A DNA stretch of 64,000 bases from an uncultured Eubacteriales bacterium (lineage in GTDB: Bacteria; Bacillota; Clostridia; Oscillospirales; UBA644). Where the stretch lies: NCBI GenBank assembly GCA_934454405.1, contig CAKSFN010000002.1:106332-170331 (forward strand). Direction: 5' to 3'. Position 1 is the first letter of the stretch. Every line of letters begins with the position of its first letter. The notes beneath the pieces were generated by a model. That model was not told the origin of the DNA. It did not search any database and saw only the letters and a list, made by a program, of their open reading frames with translations. This document shows, in pieces, positions 59,032 through 64,000 of this stretch. The position numbers were made by a program, and so were the translations under genes.

Positions 59032-59397
59032 ATGGATATAAAAAGAACAAAAGCATACTACAAACAACTCGTCAGCCGTGATTTATGTGATTGCGCGTAT
59101 TGCCGAAACTATATTGCCGAAATTAAAAACACGTACCCGAAGGTTGCCGAATATCTGTTTTCTTTAGGAATTGATATAGAAAAGCCGTTCGAGACAATGC
59201 CTCTTGATATTGACAAAACGGGACATATCGAATATATAGCCTCTCAATATATAATTTTTGGCGAACCTGATGATTTTACCAAAACCGTTATTGACTCCGT
59301 GAATATTGTTATCGCTGAATCTCACCCTTCTACGGAAATAAAAGAACCTCATTTTGTTATTGAAATATATCCTATACGCTTGAAATGGGTAATGTAG
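59032..59397 (+). CDS. Conserved hypothetical protein with CxxC motif
   Basis: This soluble protein of about 121 residues starts at ATG 59032 ('MDIKRTKAYYKQLVSRDLC'). It has a Cys cluster 'CDCAYCRNYI', a middle 'SLGIDIEKPFETMPLDIDKT' and the ending 'VIEIYPIRLKW'. I believe it belongs to a small protein family widespread in Clostridia, but I know no function. The ribosome site is weak (GCGGATG). Earlier in-frame ATGs (58993, 59023) are possible. It lies just right of the repeat junction. Confidence 0.7.
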   Translation: MDIKRTKAYYKQLVSRDLCDCAYCRNYIAEIKNTYPKVAEYLFSLGIDIEKPFETMPLDIDKTGHIEYIASQYIIFGEPDDFTKTVIDSVNIVIAESHPSTEIKEPHFVIEIYPIRLKWVM

Positions 59398-59740
59398 CGA
59401 ATTTCGGTCTGCCAAATTGGAGCAGATAACAAAAATGCAATTACAGGTTGTCTCATAAAAATTCATATCAGAACTACTTACAGGCGCAAAGCATCCTTTT
59501 CGGGTGCTTTTTGTGTTTTTGAGACTGTTGCTCCCTTTTTGGGGGCGTTTTTTTGTTTTGAGAGGTCTTTGCACCTTTTTTTTGGCGCATTTTTTGTCTT
59601 TCAGAGAATTGTCGCGCCCTTTTTCGCTTCAAAATATTGTTTTTTGGGGAATCGCTTTATCAAAGTAGAACAACAGAGCGACGAAATTTGCATTTTTTTT
59701 ATGCAAAGATACAAAACTTAAAAAAATTGCGCTAAACCAC
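59398..59740 (+). terminator. Intergenic stretch with a tandem array of small T-rich hairpins
   Basis: At least three short hairpins with U-runs follow each other: AAAGCATCC/GGGTGCTTT (59488-59510), GCTCCC/GGGGGC (59530-59546) and TGCACC/GGCGCA (about 59570-59590). A weaker fourth is near 59610. The units share a roughly 40-bp spacing and a GAGA...TTTT frame, suggesting tandem duplication of a terminator. No gene is seen in the stretch. Confidence 0.65.
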
Positions 59741-59769
59741 TTTACAACTTTAACGCGATGTAGTATAAT
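59741..59769 (+). promoter_or_regulatory. Promoter of the amino-acid ABC importer operon
   Basis: TTTACA (59741-59746), 17-bp spacer, TATAAT (59764-59769), 58 bp before the first gene. Confidence 0.82.
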
Positions 59770-59826
59770 AGTGCCATATCAAACAAGACCCGACAAAAAT
59801 CAAACGGGCAAAGGAGAGTAAAAAAG

Positions 59827-60669
59827 ATGAGAAAAGTATTTGCAATGACCATGGCAATCCTGATGCTGGTTCTGTGCCTCGCAGGATGCGGAAAGAAAGA
59901 TCAGACAGCAACAGCAACCGATGACGGCGCGCAGGGAACAACGGCAGGCACGAGCACTGACAGCGCTTATGTCAAGAGTAACGGCAAGCTGGTTATCGGT
60001 ATCACGGAGTTTGCTCCGATGGACTTCCAAAAAGAAGGCAGTACCGAATGGGTCGGCTTTGACGCAGATCTCGCGAAAGCGTTCGCGGCTGAACTCGGTG
60101 TGGAGGCTGAGTTCGTCGTTATCAACTGGAACAACAAAGAGTTTGAACTGAACAGCAAGTCAATCGACTGCGTATGGAACGGTATGACTCTGACCGACGG
60201 CGTCAAGGCAGCAATGGAGACTTCCAACGCATACTGCAAAAACGCGCAGGTGGTTGTTCTGCCGAAGGATAAAGCGGCGAACTATTCTTCCGTTGAAGAC
60301 CTCAAAGACCTCAGTTTCGCGGCAGAGGGCGGCTCTGCGGGAGAAGAGATACTTACAACGCTCGGTTACAATGTAACGCCCGTGACGGCGCAGTCCGACG
60401 CAATCAAGGAAGTGGCGGCCGGAACGTCCGACGCAGCGGTTATCGACCTGCTTATGGCGGGCGCAATGATAGGAGAAAACACAAGTTACAGCAACCTTAC
60501 GTTTTCTTTTGAACTGACTTCCGAGGAATACGGCGTAGGTTTCAGAAAAGGATCCGACCTTGCGCAGAAACTTAACGACTTCTTCGTAAAAGCATACGCC
60601 GACGGCACTATGGCAAAACTTGCGGAGCAGTATTCCATCTCTTCCGCAAACATCATTGAGCAGAAGTAA
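59827..60669 (+). CDS. Amino-acid ABC transporter substrate-binding lipoprotein
   Basis: This 280-residue lipoprotein has a signal peptide with lipobox LAGC (Cys 21), a low-complexity linker and a family-3 solute-binding domain. Its landmarks are 'LVIGITEFAPMDFQ', 'VGFDADLAKAFAAELGVEAE' and 'IDCVWNGMTLT'. These proteins bind polar amino acids such as glutamine, glutamate, arginine or cystine. It heads a three-gene importer operon and has AAAGGAG upstream. A hairpin follows, which may boost its expression relative to the membrane parts. Confidence 0.95.
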   Translation: MRKVFAMTMAILMLVLCLAGCGKKDQTATATDDGAQGTTAGTSTDSAYVKSNGKLVIGITEFAPMDFQKEGSTEWVGFDADLAKAFAAELGVEAEFVVINWNNKEFELNSKSIDCVWNGMTLTDGVKAAMETSNAYCKNAQVVVLPKDKAANYSSVEDLKDLSFAAEGGSAGEEILTTLGYNVTPVTAQSDAIKEVAAGTSDAAVIDLLMAGAMIGENTSYSNLTFSFELTSEEYGVGFRKGSDLAQKLNDFFVKAYADGTMAKLAEQYSISSANIIEQK

Positions 60670-60686
60670 TTAAAACTGAAAAAAGT

Positions 60687-60719
60687 CAAGGCAGAAGATC
60701 TTGCGGATCTTCTGCCTTG
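60687..60719 (+). terminator. Intercistronic hairpin after the binding-protein gene
   Basis: Perfect 14-bp stem CAAGGCAGAAGATC / GATCTTCTGCCTTG with loop TTGCG and no U-run. It probably acts as mRNA stabiliser or partial attenuator. Confidence 0.8.
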
Positions 60720-60744
60720 CAGAACGTATTAAGGACGGAACAAA

Positions 60745-61401
60745 ATGTTTGAAACTGTAATGAAATCTCTGATGATAGGCTTCGGAGAGACATTGAAAAT
60801 ATTCTTTTTGACCCTGCTCGGCTCGCTCCCGCTCGGACTTATAATCTCGCTGGGGTCAATGTGCAAATTCAAGCCGCTTCAAGCCCTTGTCAAAGTGATC
60901 GTTTGGATAATCCGAGGCACGCCGCTGATGCTGCAGCTCATTATCATATATTACGGTCCCGGATTGCTTCTCCAAACGAATATATGGGGAACAGGCTCAA
61001 ACGGACGAATGATAGCGACGCTTGTGGCATTTATAATCAACTATGCTTGCTATTTTTCCGAAATATACCGCGGCGGTATCGAAAGCATACCGAAAGGACA
61101 GTTTGAAGCGGGGCAGGTTCTCGGAATGACAAAAAAGCAGATATTTTTCAAGGTCGTGCTTTTACAGGTTGTCAAACGCATAGTTCCTCCCATAAGCAAT
61201 GAAGTTATAACGCTTGTCAAAGATACTTCCCTTTCAAGAATAATCGCCATTCAGGAAATCATTTATTTCGGCGAAAGATTCATCAAAAACGGCGGACTTT
61301 TGTGGCCGCTGCTCTTCACGGGCGTTTTCTATCTGGCTTTCAGCGGTATTCTGACGCTGATTTTCGGCAGAATCGAAAAGAAACTTGCGTATTTCAAATA
61401 A
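60745..61401 (+). CDS. Amino-acid ABC transporter permease
   Basis: This 218-residue permease of the HisMQ/GlnP type has about five helices. The family's N-terminal 'GFGETLKIFFLTLLGSLPLG' and 'VIWIIRGTPLMLQL' (the RGTP motif) are present. The ATPase-contact loop is 'SIPKGQFEAGQVLGMTKKQI' near residues 112-131. It should form a homodimer in the importer. Ribosome site AAGGACGG; 12 bp before the ATPase gene. Confidence 0.95.
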   Translation: MFETVMKSLMIGFGETLKIFFLTLLGSLPLGLIISLGSMCKFKPLQALVKVIVWIIRGTPLMLQLIIIYYGPGLLLQTNIWGTGSNGRMIATLVAFIINYACYFSEIYRGGIESIPKGQFEAGQVLGMTKKQIFFKVVLLQVVKRIVPPISNEVITLVKDTSLSRIIAIQEIIYFGERFIKNGGLLWPLLFTGVFYLAFSGILTLIFGRIEKKLAYFK

Positions 61402-61413
61402 GGAGGGAAAAAT

Positions 61414-62172
61414 ATGCCTGTACTTGAAGTTAAAAACCTGAAAAAGAATTTCGGAAAGACCGAGGTTCTGAAAGGCGTCGGATTCTCTCTTGAAAAAGGG
61501 GAAGTTCTCGCTATAATCGGTTCGTCGGGCGGCGGAAAGACAACGCTTTTGAGATGTATCAATTTTCTTGAATTTGCCGACGGCGGAAAAATTCTCGTCA
61601 ACGGAAAAACGATATTCGACGCCGATGACAAGAAAAAGCACAGTGAGGCGGAAATACGCAAAAACAGGCTTCACTTCGGGCTTGTTTTTCAGCAGTTCAA
61701 TCTGTTTCCGCAATACAGCGTTTTGGAAAATGTCACTCTGGCGCCCTCCCTGCTCGGAATAGATACCGCCGATAACATAACGGCACGGGCGACGGAAATT
61801 ATAAAGCGCGTCGGACTTGAGGACAAGATGAACAGTTATCCGTGCGAACTTTCGGGCGGACAGCAGCAGCGTGTAGCCATAGCAAGAGCGTTGGCACTCG
61901 ATCCCGACATTCTTTGTTTTGACGAGCCGACCTCGGCGCTCGACCCCGAACTGACGGGCGAAGTGCTTCGCGTCATCAAAAGCCTGAAAGAGCAGGACAG
62001 AACGATGCTCATAGTCACGCACGAAATGGAGTTCGCAAAAAATGTGGCGGACAAAATAATGTTCATCGCAGACGGGCTTATCGAGGAATACGGAACGCCG
62101 GAGCAGGTGTTCAACTCTCCAAAATCCCCGAAAACAAAGGCATTCCTTTCAAAATCGCTTGAAAGTATATAA
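61414..62172 (+). CDS. Amino-acid ABC transporter ATP-binding protein
   Basis: This 252-residue ATPase is of the GlnQ/HisP type, with Walker A 'GSSGGGKTTLLRCIN', Q-loop 'LVFQQFNLFPQYS', signature 'LSGGQQQRVAIARALA', Walker B 'ILCFDEPTSALDPE' and H-loop 'IVTHEMEFA'. It energises uptake of the polar amino acid delivered by the binding protein. It has a strong AGGAGGG site and ends the operon; the IS200-like hairpin at 62325-62381 may serve as terminator. Confidence 0.96.
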   Translation: MPVLEVKNLKKNFGKTEVLKGVGFSLEKGEVLAIIGSSGGGKTTLLRCINFLEFADGGKILVNGKTIFDADDKKKHSEAEIRKNRLHFGLVFQQFNLFPQYSVLENVTLAPSLLGIDTADNITARATEIIKRVGLEDKMNSYPCELSGGQQQRVAIARALALDPDILCFDEPTSALDPELTGEVLRVIKSLKEQDRTMLIVTHEMEFAKNVADKIMFIADGLIEEYGTPEQVFNSPKSPKTKAFLSKSLESI

Positions 62173-62192
62173 GACATTTGATATATTTCGGA

Positions 62193-62385
62193 TCATACAG
62201 ACTCAATTGATTCGCCATACATTCCTTTATCTTTGCGATATTTTGGCGCAAATACTATATGATACTTGCAATTTAAACTCGCATGTGTTAAACTGCTATT
62301 GATATTATCGTTCATGATAATGCCCTCCGATTGTTTTTTGTTGTGACTGGAAGGTCACAATTTGATTATAAACAATCGGAGTTAT
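62193..62385 (-). mobile_element. Remnant of an IS200/IS605-type element (tnpA 5' fragment and end hairpin)
   Basis: On the minus strand, a GGAGGG site precedes ATG 62315 and a 40-residue frame beginning 'MNDNINSSLTHASLNCKYHI', then 'VFAPKYRKD', the typical start of IS200 TnpA. It ends early at 62193, where about 150 residues are expected, and lacks the HUH and Tyr parts. Upstream lies a nested hairpin: CTCCGATTGTTT / AAACAATCGGAG (62325-62381) enclosing TTGTGAC / GTCACAA. These are the folded end structures this family uses. On the plus strand the hairpin ends in TTATTTTTT and can terminate the importer operon. Confidence 0.85.
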
Positions 62386-62456
62386 TTTTTCAACCCCAAC
62401 GGTTTAACATCTTTTGAACCACACGACTATCACGTGTTTTCCGATTACAAAAATGT

Positions 62457-62480
62457 CCTGCGGCCGTTTCCGACCGCAGG
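62457..62480 (-). terminator. Terminator of the helicase-nuclease gene
   Basis: Stem CCTGCGGTCG / CGGCCGCAGG with a 4-base loop, read on the minus strand and followed by ACATTTTT. Confidence 0.85.
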
Positions 62481-62494
62481 GCATCGTTCTGCTT

Positions 62495-64000
62495 TTACTG
62501 TAATATCTTCCGGATCATGGATTCCACGCACTCATCATTATCGAGCGTATATACGTTTCTGGCTTCCCGGTATGCACGATCGGCATCGACTGTCGGTGTA
62601 GACCACCACATGCACAGATCCAATGAGCGGGTACCCGACATGATAAACGAATTGAGCACAATCCGCTTTCCGTCCGCTGTGGGGGACAAGCGCGTTTCCA
62701 AATCCTTGATCGTTTTGTAGAATTCGATCTTGGGATCATCCGGGCGGATATGCATCAAGCCCTTCGGGTCAATAAACGAAATGTACTGCGTTTCCGGCGT
62801 ATCGATCCAGAGGATGTAATCGGGATAGAAATTGCCCGCCTCAAAGAAGCCCATGCCGACCCTGCTCTTGTTGCGGAGCAAATACAAGGATTTTCCCGCC
62901 AATTCTGCTGCGTGATCTTCTACGTATTCCTTGAGATAGTCCACAAATCTCATTTCGTCGGTGTTCAGCGCAACAGGCGACACCTGTATTTTCAGACTGC
63001 TTTTTTCAAGACAAATCAGCGGGGCGTACAGGTGCGATCGGAAATCGAATAAAACCAGCCTGCCGCGGAAGGAATCTTTTTTGTAAACGTCAAGACCGTT
63101 ATTCGCCTGCAGTACGGCGGACATCTCCGTAACGAAAGCCTCCATCTCATCGCCGGTGGGACCCATCGCGTTCTGCTGCGTGTAGGTCAACGTGTATTCA
63201 TCGACAAAATTACTGTCGTCCGCATCCAGGAGCGCATACTCCAGTCGTGGTGCCTCCCAGCGTTCTTTTTCATATTTGAAAAACTTATCCGTATAGGATT
63301 TGAGCGCCAAGACGGCATAATCGGTCGCCGCCTCCAGCTTTGCGATCGAATTGATTTCCAGATGGTTTTGCGGGATCAGCAGGCCGTACCAGCCGTCCTC
63401 CCGCAGGATATCAAGGAGTCTGTCCTTGACAATGCTGATATTGAAATACCGTTTTTCGCTCTTATACTCCTGCAGCTCCTCAAAGATCCGCTGTACGTCC
63501 AGCAGAGGCAGGATATCTGCCGGAAGCGTCCGCGGCTCCGGCATGGATTCTATTTTGAAGCTGAAGGTGGAATCTATCGTCTGTATTTTGCTGCGGCAGT
63601 CGATGACTGTTTTGCTCTTGAACAGGTAGCGCAGGAATCCCTGATCGGGCTTGTCCAGAATCAGTCTGGCGGCCTGCTGCTTGAAATTGGCTCCGTCTTT
63701 CACCTTGATGACGTGGAGCTTTTTGCCTTTCACTTCATCAAACCGGCTGATCACCGGCAGTCGGTACTCATACACCGTCTCATTGGTGGGTGTGCCTTCC
63801 TGCTCCAGATAGCTCTTGAAATCTTCCATATACTGCGCCTTCACGCCGAATATGGTCAGCGTTTCCAGCAGCTCGATATGCTCGGGAGGCGTGACATTGG
63901 CATCCAGCTTGCGGGAACGCTTCAGGCATCCGTTGTAGCCTTTCAGGCGTACACCGCGTCCGAAAAGCTGAATGGCCTGCGATCCCTCGCCTTTTGCAAA
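62495..64000 (-). CDS. Helicase-nuclease of type III restriction (Res) type, C-terminal part (partial)
   Basis: The frame is open to the right edge, so only the last ~500 residues are seen. Near the edge is helicase motif VI 'SQAIQLFGRGVRLKGYNG'. The C-terminal third contains 'NFYPDYILWI' and 'YISFIDPKGL', a good match to a PD-(D/E)xK nuclease core. Such a helicase plus nuclease is typical of type III restriction subunits or related defence helicases. The gene is GC-richer and uses different codons from its neighbours, and it adjoins an IS200 remnant, both signs of transfer. The methyltransferase partner would lie beyond the window. Confidence 0.75.
   Translation of the reverse strand, partial: FAKGEGSQAIQLFGRGVRLKGYNGCLKRSRKLDANVTPPEHIELLETLTIFGVKAQYMEDFKSYLEQEGTPTNETVYEYRLPVISRFDEVKGKKLHVIKVKDGANFKQQAARLILDKPDQGFLRYLFKSKTVIDCRSKIQTIDSTFSFKIESMPEPRTLPADILPLLDVQRIFEELQEYKSEKRYFNISIVKDRLLDILREDGWYGLLIPQNHLEINSIAKLEAATDYAVLALKSYTDKFFKYEKERWEAPRLEYALLDADDSNFVDEYTLTYTQQNAMGPTGDEMEAFVTEMSAVLQANNGLDVYKKDSFRGRLVLFDFRSHLYAPLICLEKSSLKIQVSPVALNTDEMRFVDYLKEYVEDHAAELAGKSLYLLRNKSRVGMGFFEAGNFYPDYILWIDTPETQYISFIDPKGLMHIRPDDPKIEFYKTIKDLETRLSPTADGKRIVLNSFIMSGTRSLDLCMWWSTPTVDADRAYREARNVYTLDNDECVESMIRKILQ

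Noticed and set aside
59539..59721. A 60-codon plus-strand frame
   Set aside because: It consists of the translated T-rich hairpin array, giving a Phe-rich nonsense protein.

Overview
The window looks like a chromosomal segment of a spore-forming, anaerobic Bacillota (class Clostridia, probably a gut lineage near Oscillospirales or Christensenellales). The evidence is three sporulation genes (spoIVA, sigE, spoIIGA), TTGACA-N17-TATAAT promoters, strong AGGAGG ribosome sites, RNase Y, a BceRSAB-type module, an oleate hydratase and lipoproteins with Gram-positive anchors. GC looks moderate, with AT-rich islands near 57-59.4 kb and a visibly GC-richer block from 62.5 kb to the right edge.

Layout. 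0-8.4 kb (+): end of an ABC-2 exporter, a CDP-alcohol phosphatidyltransferase, thrS, and a response regulator/sensor kinase/ABC ATPase/permease module of the BceRSAB peptide-antibiotic detoxification type. 8.4-12 kb: a MATE exporter (-), then ahpC with an AhpF-like reductase whose domains are in permuted order (+). 12-16 kb (-): an operon of a STAS antagonist, a membrane RsbU/RsbW-like phosphatase-kinase fusion, a small conserved protein and an ECF sigma factor. 16.3-17.3 kb: tRNA-Arg, tmRNA and tRNA-Lys. 17.5-26.6 kb (+): zinc-ribbon membrane protein, CorA, SpoIVA, acyltransferase, TetR regulator, oleate hydratase and a secreted 5'-nucleotidase.

26.8-30.6 kb (-): a tightly coupled operon of DUF5058 membrane protein, a second membrane protein, an M20 (PM20D1-like) peptidase and a leucine-rich-repeat protein. 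30.7-34 kb is a decaying region with a YgjP-like protease, a transporter remnant, a frameshifted methyltransferase, a GNAT enzyme and small unknown proteins. 33.9-35.9 kb: a MerR regulator and a dehydrogenase behind a 19-bp-spacer MerR-type promoter. 36-43.4 kb (-): VanY-like carboxypeptidase, PrsA-like lipoprotein, alkyltransferase-like protein, a ThuA/sugar-isomerase pair, a cyclophilin lipoprotein, sigE and spoIIGA. 43.5-48.5 kb (+): two tandem DUF2079 membrane proteins with a coupled lipase. 48.7-54.3 kb (-): a heterodimeric ABC exporter and RNase Y. 54.6-56.5 kb (+): a coiled-coil membrane protein, a degenerate polysaccharide deacetylase and an HD protein.

56.6-59.4 kb: tRNA-Gly and tRNA-Ala, then a roughly 2-kb AT-rich cargo bounded by a 17-bp direct repeat that starts in the tRNA-Ala CCA end. 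It carries a CHAT/caspase-like protein, a GNAT enzyme and a possible ADP-ribosyltransferase-fold protein. 59.8-62.2 kb: a polar amino-acid ABC importer. 62.2-64 kb: an IS200-type remnant and the C-terminal part of a helicase-nuclease of type III restriction type, probably the edge of a defence island.

No CRISPR array, rRNA or prophage was seen. The most promising unexplained items are the DUF5058/M20 operon, the partner-switch/ECF operon, the tRNA-Ala island and the right-edge defence locus.
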